Assembly (NCBI GenBank): GCA_005883085.1
Contig: VBAY01000134.1
Location: 1-5,474, forward strand
Source: Candidatus Bathyarchaeota archaeon
GTDB taxonomy: Archaea; Thermoproteota; Bathyarchaeia; 40CM-2-53-6
DNA: 5,474 bases
Reading direction: 5' to 3'
In this document: in pieces, positions 1-5,413 of the stretch
How the letters are laid out: each line of letters begins with the position of its first letter
Numbering within the stretch: position 1 is the first letter of the stretch
The notes under the pieces: generated by a model
Database searches by the model: none
The model's input: the letters and a program-made list of their open reading frames with translations, nothing else
Told to the model about the DNA's origin: nothing
Position numbers and translations under genes: made by a program

Positions 1-1
1 C

Positions 2-139
2 TGGCAATTTAGAGGAGGCGAACGGTGACGAGTCGAAGAATCCGTGCTTCCGCAAGACACCGTCAAACGAGGTTCTGATGAGACTGAGGATTTCCGGGAA
101 ATCTTCCACTCTGGCCTTCCGATATGATACGTCAGGCAA
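2..139 (-). CDS. N-terminal part of a probable GNAT-family acetyltransferase (cut by the window edge)
   Basis: An open frame of 46 codons runs off the left edge of the window. It reads MPDVSYRKARVEDFPEILSL and continues with IRTSFDGVLRKHGFF. An opening strand of the type YRKA, then the turn VEDFPEI and an amphipathic helix (about residues 13-30), is the usual start of GNAT N-acyltransferases, which move an acyl group from acyl-CoA to an amine. The acetyl-CoA-binding motif would lie beyond the edge and cannot be checked. The start is a TTG at 137-139, chosen because no ATG precedes the domain in this frame and a TATA-like element sits about 33 bases upstream. The gene lies 88 bases downstream of the DUF2182 gene on the same strand and probably has its own promoter. 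That the frame is coding is fairly likely; the GNAT label rests only on this first helix and is moderate. Confidence 0.55.
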   Translation of the reverse strand, partial: MPDVSYRKARVEDFPEILSLIRTSFDGVLRKHGFFDSSPFASSKLP

Positions 140-167
140 TGCTGGAGCGACCGAGCCAGCAATCGAG

Positions 168-175
168 ACATAAAG
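168..175 (-). promoter_or_regulatory. TATA-like element for the GNAT gene
   Basis: The minus strand reads CTTTATGT, just after TATA in a short AT-rich patch (GTATACTTTATGT). Its centre is about 33 bases before the TTG start at 139, which would put the transcription start roughly 8-10 bases ahead of the start codon. This short leader is normal for archaea. The call rests on sequence and spacing only. Confidence 0.35.
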
Positions 176-227
176 TATACTCGGAAGCTGAGAGCTTGGC
201 AGCTCGCTGGTCCCGATTATTCTTGAC

Positions 228-998
228 CTACAATATTATTGTAAGTAGGAAAAGGCCTGCGACGAGGAAGCCTGCTCCTACGAACTTCGAGATGATGGCA
301 CCGAATGGGACTATCTTCTCCGTGAATACGATTATGGAGAAGATTCCCATCAACGGGAGGCTCATCGCCCCGACCGTCAACAGCCCAGCCATCAGGGCCC
401 AACAACACCTTGTGCAGAATAATCCGTAGTCGGCCCCCATCAATGCAGCACCGGTCCTCCCACTGCGCCATCGTGTGAGCAGGAAGGTCATCGGACTACG
501 GCACTTCATCAACGCATCCTGCTTGAACCGGGTGAACTGGTAGAGACCTACAAGAATCATGAGTGGCCCTGCCCAGAGGGCAAAGACGACGATACTGGTG
601 GGCAAGCCTGCGAACGCCAGGCTGGAGATTGCAAGGTAGAACGCGGCCCCTACAATCGTCCAGATGGCAACGTAAGCGAGAACGAAGAGAACGGAGCTGG
701 CTGAGACGCCTGTCTTGTATGGGATGGTGAAAGTCTCGGCTTGCGGAGGCTTTCTCGTAGACACTGATACAGTGTAGACCATTGGGATGAGGGACGGGAA
801 CATCATAGCCACCATACCGACTCCCCAGATCGCCGTGAACAATAACAAGGCTGACGGGTCGAGCGTGGCCGCCATGGGCATGTTAGCATTCGCCACGACT
901 AGCCAAGAAAGGACGGATAGGGCCCCGAGTGTCGCGCCGAGGACGTAGGCTGCACGTGGGATCGTGCGAAGTATTGTGGCTACTGTGCGGACCTGCAA
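228..998 (-). CDS. DUF2182 predicted metal-binding integral membrane protein
   Basis: This 256-residue membrane protein matches the DUF2182 family (predicted metal-binding integral membrane protein, function unknown). Family blocks are visible in order: TM1 at about 16-36, IWGVGMVAMMFPS at 57-69, YQFTRFK at 153-159, KCRSP at 165-169, MGADYGLFCTRCCW at 187-200 and EKIVPFG at 227-233. I count about six hydrophobic segments, and the length is normal for the family. Compared with the family pattern as I remember it, the first cysteine of K-x-x-C-L-x-x-C-R-S-P is alanine here (A162), and the histidine before GLYC is tyrosine (Y191). C166, C195, C198 and C199 remain. The start is TTG (996-998); an in-frame stop at 1032-1034 leaves no room for a better start upstream, and the next ATG (M40) would remove TM1. 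It follows the DUF1326 gene by 33 bases and is probably cotranscribed. A metal-related role at the membrane is inferred. Confidence 0.9.
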   Translation of the reverse strand: MQVRTVATILRTIPRAAYVLGATLGALSVLSWLVVANANMPMAATLDPSALLLFTAIWGVGMVAMMFPSLIPMVYTVSVSTRKPPQAETFTIPYKTGVSASSVLFVLAYVAIWTIVGAAFYLAISSLAFAGLPTSIVVFALWAGPLMILVGLYQFTRFKQDALMKCRSPMTFLLTRWRSGRTGAALMGADYGLFCTRCCWALMAGLLTVGAMSLPLMGIFSIIVFTEKIVPFGAIISKFVGAGFLVAGLFLLTIIL

Positions 999-1031
999 GG
1001 CTGAAATGTCTTGAATTCGGGCGTGTTCTGT

Positions 1032-1661
1032 TTATCCGATGCAGCCCTTGTCGGTTATCTTGAGGGTGGTGACGAAACCAGCCCGGTTATCATGTTTAGC
1101 ATGAATCTCTCGGTCTCCAATCCACCATTTCTTGATGTTCGTTACCATCGCTTTCTTCCAGTTGATCCCGTCGGGGAGGACGATTTGTCCCTTGAACTTT
1201 TCACCGGTCACAGGGTTTGAAATGTATCCTGAGCGTACTTCTCCGATTCCGTCAACCTTGAACCAGCTGTTGTAGCCGTTGTAGTGGAAGTCGACCTTGA
1301 CGACCTTGGTCGGGAGCTTTTTCGCCCAGGTCTTGGGAAATATCTCGAAGACTCCTCCTCCGTGCTTGCCGCTGAAAATCGCCTCGACAGCTTTTCGTTG
1401 TTCAGGGGTCGTGTTCTCATCGATGTACAGGGCACCAATACCATTTCCTTCATGAATGGCCTTCGGCCACCAGAGACCCTCGGCAAAAACTACACCATCG
1501 AGCTTGGTGTCGCCGAACTTTCCCCGCTTTACCTTGTAGGCTACTAGTGCTTCGCAACTGCCGTGTGTGGGTAGGGCGTCAAAGTTGCACGGGCATCCCC
1601 AGTCACAGTTACAGCTCTGGATATATTCTGCTTCTATATTCCATTTCGTTTTGACAGCCAA
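1032..1661 (-). CDS. DUF1326 Cys-rich protein
   Basis: This 209-residue soluble protein belongs to the DUF1326 family (function unknown). The diagnostic N-terminal block is present: W7 and then SCNCDWGCPCNF, giving C17, C19, C23 and C25, followed by H33 and C36 in THGSCEA. Further family features are the LDGVVFAEG strand (54-62), PKAIHEGNG (66-74), and TPEQRKAVEAIFSGKHGG (around 85-102), which marks the conserved 'IfSG..GG' region. The clustered cysteines suggest metal or redox chemistry, but no biochemical role is established that I know of. No signal peptide or membrane segment is seen, so it is probably cytoplasmic. The start is TTG at 1659-1661, directly after an in-frame TAA; no other start precedes the conserved tryptophan. 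A TATA-like element lies about 37 bases upstream. It is the first gene of a probable two-gene unit with the DUF2182 membrane protein, a pairing I have seen repeatedly. A cysteine near the C-terminus (C207) is unusual. Confidence 0.92.
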   Translation of the reverse strand: MAVKTKWNIEAEYIQSCNCDWGCPCNFDALPTHGSCEALVAYKVKRGKFGDTKLDGVVFAEGLWWPKAIHEGNGIGALYIDENTTPEQRKAVEAIFSGKHGGGVFEIFPKTWAKKLPTKVVKVDFHYNGYNSWFKVDGIGEVRSGYISNPVTGEKFKGQIVLPDGINWKKAMVTNIKKWWIGDREIHAKHDNRAGFVTTLKITDKGCIG

Positions 1662-1693
1662 TTACGAATCAGAATTCTCGCACGCGGTCGTCT

Positions 1694-1702
1694 GAATATA
1701 AG
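1694..1702 (-). promoter_or_regulatory. TATA-like element for the DUF1326-DUF2182 unit
   Basis: The minus strand reads CTTATATTC, a fair match to the archaeal TATA box, and is the most AT-rich stretch in the region 1662-1846. Its centre is about 37 bases upstream of the TTG start of the DUF1326 gene, which predicts a leader of about 10-12 bases. Confidence 0.45.
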
Positions 1703-1806
1703 ATGATACCGTAGTATTCTGGCAGTTTGTCTCGTCGAGAAGATTGTCCCAAAACCGTGCATTGGCTCGCTGGATAGAGGCCGAGGAAGGTGGGCACTAG
1801 CACAGC

Positions 1807-1814
1807 GTTTTAAC
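1807..1814 (+). promoter_or_regulatory. TATA-like element for corA
   Basis: GTTTTAAC lies in an otherwise GC-rich stretch, with its centre about 36 bases before the ATG at 1847. If it is the real TATA box, transcription would begin near 1836. That is after the upstream ATG at 1817, so 1847 would be the true start of corA. Confidence 0.35.
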
Positions 1815-1846
1815 TGATGCAACGAGGGCTTCGAAGAGCTGCGACG

Positions 1847-2758
1847 ATGATCACGAACCAAACTTTCCTGACTCGAGGAGGGGCGAAGTACGAATGGGTG
1901 GACCTAGAGAAGTATAGCCCTGATGAGGTAGCTGCGAAAGCAACGAAGTATCACATACACCCGGTCGCCGTGAGAGAGATACTCGATAAGGGAGAGAGGC
2001 CGAGAATCCAAGACTTTGAAAACCACACCTTCATCGTGCTCCAGCCACTGACCCGCAAAGACGGCAAGCTAGAGTTCGGCGAGCTGGAAGTCGTCCTCTC
2101 GAAGGAATGGATCCTCACCTTTCACAGACAACCTGTCAAGGAAATAATCGATGTAAGAAAAACAATAGACTCCGGAGCACGCGCCTCAAACCAGGGACCA
2201 GACTTTCTCTTCTACGACATCCTCAGCCACATCATAGACTCGTACTTCGAACTGACAGACTCGTACCAGGCTAGAATAGACGGTCTTGAAGAGACGATCC
2301 TCAAACCAGGCCCAACAACAATACTGGCCAAGATGCTCTCACTGCGCAGAGACGTCGTTAAGACGAGACGCATACTATCCTACACCAGGGAACTTGTCGC
2401 GACCATGTTGAGAGAAGACTTTTACGACCTAGACGAACAGGATGAGAGATACTTCCGAGACGCCCACTTCCAACTTTCACATCTGCTAGAGACGTTCGAG
2501 ACGTACAGGGAGTTTCTGGCTGACCTGAGGGACTCGTACATGAGCACGGTCTCTCTCAGCCTCAACGAGGTCATGAGGAAACTTACAGTTGTGGGAACGA
2601 TAGCGCTACCCTTGATAGTCGTCTCAGGCATTTACGGGATGAACGTAGCAGGACTTCCTCTTGTAGCAGACCAAAGCGCAGGCCCCGTCATGATCATCGG
2701 AATGGTCCTGTACACCCTCGTGATTGCTTCGTATTTTCGAAGGGTCAAATGGCTCTAG
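1847..2758 (+). CDS. corA: CorA-type magnesium/divalent cation channel
   Basis: This is a 303-residue CorA-family protein: a homopentameric membrane channel that takes up Mg2+, and in some members Co2+, Ni2+ or Zn2+. Residues 1 to about 230 form the cytoplasmic domain, starting with the family-typical KYEWVDLEKY and the RPRIQDFENHTFIVLQPL strand-turn-strand, then a long helical stalk (about 130-240). The signature YGMN is at 263-266, at the end of TM1 (about 246-264). TM2 is about 278-297, and the protein ends in the basic RRVKWL, facing the cytoplasm. The loop after GMN (VAGLPLVADQ) holds one acidic residue rather than the common MPE-like sequence; with so few residues I draw no conclusion on selectivity. 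I chose ATG 1847 because a TATA-like element sits about 36 bases upstream. The ATG at 1817 is in frame and would add ten residues. The gene diverges from DUF1326-DUF2182 and converges on the small membrane genes. Confidence 0.93.
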   Translation: MITNQTFLTRGGAKYEWVDLEKYSPDEVAAKATKYHIHPVAVREILDKGERPRIQDFENHTFIVLQPLTRKDGKLEFGELEVVLSKEWILTFHRQPVKEIIDVRKTIDSGARASNQGPDFLFYDILSHIIDSYFELTDSYQARIDGLEETILKPGPTTILAKMLSLRRDVVKTRRILSYTRELVATMLREDFYDLDEQDERYFRDAHFQLSHLLETFETYREFLADLRDSYMSTVSLSLNEVMRKLTVVGTIALPLIVVSGIYGMNVAGLPLVADQSAGPVMIIGMVLYTLVIASYFRRVKWL

Positions 2759-2811
2759 AGGCCTTAACATGGCGTCCCTCCCGATATGGTCCTCTTGTTA
2801 GCTAGAGGCCT
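2755..2811. repeat. 10-base direct repeat at the corA stop
   Basis: CTAGAGGCCT occurs at 2755-2764, overlapping the corA stop codon, and again at 2802-2811, 47 bases later. The two copies span the short region between the convergent corA gene and the small membrane gene. No stem-loop with a T-run was found there, so I do not call a terminator. The repeat may be chance. Confidence 0.3.
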
Positions 2812-2825
2812 GCGATCTCTACTCG

Positions 2826-3060
2826 TTATCGTTCAACGTTTACGCGTCTAGTGTAGTAGAAGGCTAGTACGACTGAGATTACAGTAGCCGTCATCATCAA
2901 TGCAAGGCCGATAAAGATGTGGGTCAAGTGTTCAAGGCCGAATCCTAAACCGGAGCCTATGTGCGTCGAGTGGGGGCTCGCCAACGTAGAACGCGCCCAT
3001 GCCGAAAATGATCCTAACTACGAGAATCGTCGTCCCGTGCAAGAAGACCATAATTTTCAT
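2826..3060 (-). pseudogene. Small two-segment membrane protein gene broken by a +1 frameshift
   Basis: From ATG 3060 the frame gives 42 codons: MKIMVFLHGTTILVVRIIFG, then MGAFYVGE, followed by an unlikely arginine-rich tail to a TGA at 2932-2934. A second frame, open to the TAA at 2826-2828, carries a clear membrane helix (GLEHLTHIFIGLALMM followed by TATVISVVLAFYYTRR). The two frames meet at a run of five C on the coding strand (2972-2976). Removing one C joins them as ...YVGE-PHSTHIGSGLGF... into about 77 residues with two hydrophobic segments and a basic end. The break may be a real mutation, a sequencing or assembly error, or (less likely) programmed frameshifting. Alternatively the second frame could start at TTG 2984 and encode a 52-residue protein by itself. 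It lies 39 bases downstream of the 117-residue membrane protein on the same strand. I do not recognise the family. Confidence 0.5.
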
Positions 3061-3099
3061 GGCGTCCCGAGACCCCCAAACGATGTCAAAGGGGGAATG

Positions 3100-3453
3100 T
3101 CAAGCAACAATCGATCGTCTGGGAAACCTAACTGAAAGTAACACGGCCAGTCCTACTATGCTCAAGGCCGATGCCCAACTAAGAATGGGTCTGTAGATGG
3201 AATAAACAGAGCCGAGCGGGAGAACCACAACGTTGAGAAAGGCGAGTTCGTTTCCGACCGTTAAGTATAGGTTAAGACAAATCCAGACAAATATCAGAGC
3301 TGCCACAGCCTTCCTGAGCGAGTCCATGTCCCTCCATTTTAGAGTCAATCTCTCCCCTTTCTGCTGAGAAATGTTGAATCTCACGATCCAGACGATACAA
3401 CCAACTAAGACCAGGATAGGCACGCCGTCCAGAGCGATTTCCAAGGAGCCCAT
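3100..3453 (-). CDS. Small polytopic membrane protein, family not recognised
   Basis: This 117-residue protein starts with ATG and is mostly hydrophobic. I see likely membrane segments at about 11-26, 49-66, 70-86 and 91-108, separated by a charged stretch at 30-48 (QQKGERLTLKWRDMDSLRK) and ending in a basic tail (RFPRR). No catalytic motif or known signature is visible, and I cannot name a family. It is the upstream partner of the frameshifted two-segment protein on the same strand, and the pair may form a small membrane complex, which is inference from proximity. An AT-rich CTTAATT (minus strand, 3491-3497) about 41 bases upstream could be its TATA box. The frames on the opposite strand here lack membrane or domain character, which favours the minus strand as the coding one. 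Confidence 0.6.
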   Translation of the reverse strand: MGSLEIALDGVPILVLVGCIVWIVRFNISQQKGERLTLKWRDMDSLRKAVAALIFVWICLNLYLTVGNELAFLNVVVLPLGSVYSIYRPILSWASALSIVGLAVLLSVRFPRRSIVA

Positions 3454-3464
3454 ACTTCGCCCCG

Positions 3465-3478
3465 GTTCTATAGAGAAC
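3465..3478. repeat. Short inverted repeat upstream of the small membrane gene
   Basis: GTTCT-ATAG-AGAAC has perfect five-base arms around a four-base centre. It starts 12 bases upstream of the ATG at 3453, in the region between the divergent genes at 3100-3453 and 3576-4034. By position it would lie in or near the 5' leader and could be an operator or a hairpin. It is short enough to be chance. Confidence 0.25.
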
Positions 3479-3495
3479 AGCAGGGCCGAGAATTA

Positions 3496-3562
3496 AGCGT
3501 GACCCTTGAGTGATGGATAAACCCAATTAGAGCTTTTCAGAGGAATGTCTAGAGCGTGACCC
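3496..3562. repeat. 10-base direct repeat in the divergent intergenic region
   Basis: AGCGTGACCC occurs at 3496-3505 and again at 3553-3562, between the divergent starts at 3453 (minus) and 3576 (plus). Each copy is close to one of the two promoters, so a shared regulator is possible. Two copies of a 10-mer are weak evidence. Confidence 0.25.
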
Positions 3563-3575
3563 AGGCTCTTCTTCA

Positions 3576-4034
3576 TTGACACATCCTTGGTTTTCAGCAC
3601 TCCTGCAAAAGATCAGCAGACGCAAAAGGAATCTAGCAATAGTGGCTTCGCTCTTGATCTTGACGATAGCTATTTCATTCAGCGGCTACGAGTCTTGGAG
3701 ATCATCGGTCCAGTCTCAGATTCAAAGTCGGATTGACTTCATGAACTCCGGCGACCTAGTCTGTTCCTATATCATCAGTAACTCGTTTGTGATGCCCTAC
3801 TACGAAGGAAAAGTATTCTTCATCGAGGGAGGACTAGTCAACAAGACTCAACTAGGCGACTGGCAATCAGTCGCAAATTATGCCTACACCGTTCTGAACA
3901 ACAATCGGACACAGGCAGGGTGCAAAATATGGTTCGGACTCACGCGCACCTTAGTCGTCCTATTAGGACGCTCTCAAGAGAACGGGTTATTCGTCACACA
4001 GGATCTGTTCTTCGCAAAATACGCCCCGTTCTAG
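3576..4034 (+). CDS. Membrane-anchored protein with an outside domain, family not recognised
   Basis: This 152-residue protein has a basic N-terminus (KISRRKRN, 12-19), one hydrophobic segment (about 20-36, LAIVASLLILTIAISFS), and then a soluble domain. The basic side should stay in the cytoplasm, leaving residues from about 38 onward outside. The outer part starts with a polar helical stretch (39-57, Gln/Ser/Arg-rich) and then has aromatic-rich strands. Two cysteines, C63 and C116, could form a disulfide outside the cell. No cleavage-type AXA site stands out, so an anchor is more likely than a removed signal peptide. The start is TTG 3576; no ATG, GTG or TTG lies between it and the upstream in-frame stop (3528-3530). 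The next ATG would remove the membrane anchor. The family is unknown to me. It is followed by the M20 gene after 92 bases and is probably not coupled to it. Confidence 0.6.
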   Translation: MTHPWFSALLQKISRRKRNLAIVASLLILTIAISFSGYESWRSSVQSQIQSRIDFMNSGDLVCSYIISNSFVMPYYEGKVFFIEGGLVNKTQLGDWQSVANYAYTVLNNNRTQAGCKIWFGLTRTLVVLLGRSQENGLFVTQDLFFAKYAPF

Positions 4035-4090
4035 CTAGGCGAGACAGTTCCACGAGGAGTTCGGCTGACTCAGATAGGCAATAGAAAGGA

Positions 4091-4098
4091 CAATTAAC
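4091..4098 (+). promoter_or_regulatory. TATA-like element for the M20 gene
   Basis: CAATTAAC lies about 32 bases upstream of the ATG at 4127 and about 23 bases upstream of the GTG at 4118. A TATA-to-start-site spacing of about 26 bases favours the ATG as the translation start. Confidence 0.35.
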
Positions 4099-4126
4099 AT
4101 GGTAGCGTAATCTCGATGTGACACTC

Positions 4127-5413
4127 ATGCCATCTCAAGCCGTTGTCAGACAGGTTGATCGTTGGATTGATGCTCACAAGAAGGATCTAGTTGATCTTAC
4201 TTGTCGTCTCGTCAGTATTGATACTACTGTCCCTCCCGGTCTGAACTATCCGAAGATCTCGCAGATTCTTGCTGGCGAACTCAAAGAGCTGGGTGTTACG
4301 CCTTCTGTGAGCCATATTCCCGAGGTCACGATCAAAAGGAGGGTCAGTCCTGAGGTCGGGCTGAAGGGTCCGCGGCCGAATACGTATGCGATTCTAAAGG
4401 GCGAGGGTGACGGGCCGAAGATACTTCTGAACGGGCATGTGGATGTTGTCCCAGCGGACCCGTCAGGATGGACGAATGATCCGTTCGAGCCGACGATTAG
4501 GAATGGTCAGATCTATGGGCGAGGGGCTGCGGACATGAAGGGGTCGGACGCGTGTACGATTTTTTCGTTGAAGGCGTTGGTTGAGACTGGTGTGAAGTTT
4601 GGTGGATCGATTATTCCAACTTTTACCACCGACGAGGAGGTGGGAGGATACACCGGCATCAACCATTTGGTGGATAAACATGTGATAACGAAGGACATTG
4701 ACTATTGCATTTCGACTGACAGCGGGATAGAGGTGCTCCATGTCGCGAGCCTTGGTGATTCCGAGTTTGTCATCACTGTCAAGGGTGAGGCGGCGCACTC
4801 GGGACGCGGATGGACAGGTATCAACGCGATTGAAGAGGCCTCTGGTTTGATAGAGAAATTGAAGGTTCTGGGTCAGGAGATTGGGAAGAGGAGATCGAAG
4901 ATTCCGGCGGAGCCGTTGTATGGGACGAAGAAGATGCGGCCAGGCCTCTACGTGAACATGATCAAAGGCGGCCTGAAAGGCAACATCATACCCGACACAT
5001 GCGAGATACTAGTCGACAGACGATTCATACCAGAAGAGAAGGCAGTAGAGGTGGAGAGAGAGGTCAGCAGGGCCGTGAGAGAGTTCGCAAAAGAGAGCCC
5101 AGCAAAGATTTCGATGAAGAAGATTCTCGGATATGATCCCATGATCACGTCGCCCAACCACAAGCTGGTCAAGGTGGTTAGGAAACAAGCGAGAAAAGTT
5201 CTCGGACGAGACACACCACCAGCAGGAAGTCAAGGGTCCACCGACATGGCAATTGTCAGCCAACTAGGCATACCAGTAGCAGTCCTAGGCGCAACTCGAC
5301 AGGACAGCAATATCCATGGGATCGACGAGCATGTGCGCATAAGTGACCTGGTAAGCGTCACAAAAATACTAGCACACTCATACTTCGAACTATTGCCGAC
5401 CAGCGCCCAATAG
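4127..5413 (+). CDS. M20-family metallo-deacylase/peptidase, ArgE/DapE type
   Basis: This 428-residue cytoplasmic hydrolase has the full M20 two-metal active site. NGHVDVVP supplies ligand H104 and catalytic D106; GRGAADMKG supplies bridging D136; TTDEEVGG supplies general base E170 and ligand E171; STDSG supplies D198; and NIHGIDEH near the end supplies H397. The catalytic domain is about 1-205 and 320-428. The inserted dimerisation domain is about 206-319, with AAHSGRGWTG (H224) and GNIIPDTCEILVDRR. Such enzymes remove acyl groups from amino acids (acetylornithine, succinyl-diaminopimelate) or cleave dipeptides. The sequence alone does not decide the substrate, and no arginine or lysine biosynthesis gene is nearby. 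GTG 4118 is in frame and would add three residues; I prefer the ATG for its distance from the TATA-like element. Codon usage switches near base 4943: earlier codons favour G/T at the third position, later ones A/C. The 3' end overlaps a minus-strand gene. Confidence 0.92.
   Translation: MPSQAVVRQVDRWIDAHKKDLVDLTCRLVSIDTTVPPGLNYPKISQILAGELKELGVTPSVSHIPEVTIKRRVSPEVGLKGPRPNTYAILKGEGDGPKILLNGHVDVVPADPSGWTNDPFEPTIRNGQIYGRGAADMKGSDACTIFSLKALVETGVKFGGSIIPTFTTDEEVGGYTGINHLVDKHVITKDIDYCISTDSGIEVLHVASLGDSEFVITVKGEAAHSGRGWTGINAIEEASGLIEKLKVLGQEIGKRRSKIPAEPLYGTKKMRPGLYVNMIKGGLKGNIIPDTCEILVDRRFIPEEKAVEVEREVSRAVREFAKESPAKISMKKILGYDPMITSPNHKLVKVVRKQARKVLGRDTPPAGSQGSTDMAIVSQLGIPVAVLGATRQDSNIHGIDEHVRISDLVSVTKILAHSYFELLPTSAQ

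Noticed and set aside
124..429. Plus-strand open frame of 101 codons antisense to the DUF2182 gene
   Set aside because: It lies opposite a strongly supported gene and overlaps the GNAT start; its protein has no domain or hydrophobic pattern.
217..471. Minus-strand open frame overlapping the end of the DUF2182 gene in another frame
   Set aside because: Arginine-rich, low-complexity translation of the out-of-frame DUF2182 codons; a shadow.
1208..1547. Open frames on both strands inside the DUF1326 gene
   Set aside because: Both are shadows of the DUF1326 frame, whose family motifs are clear.
1634..1861. Minus-strand open frame of 75 codons covering the DUF1326-corA intergenic region
   Set aside because: Ser/Arg-rich translation without structure; it overlaps the starts of two supported genes and their likely promoters.
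2759..2825. Possible terminator between the convergent corA and small membrane genes
   Set aside because: No T-run and no convincing stem-loop; only a 10-base direct repeat is seen.
3025..3060. MKIMVFLHGTTI at the start of the broken small gene resembles the N-terminus of a family of soluble HAD-like proteins I recall
   Set aside because: The similarity ends after about 12 residues, and the rest is hydrophobic and continues into a membrane helix, so chance or a short fossil is more likely than a real member.
2917..3196. Two plus-strand frames opposite the frameshifted small gene and the end of the four-segment membrane protein
   Set aside because: Asn/Pro/Arg-rich or featureless translations, whereas the minus strand encodes consistent membrane helices.
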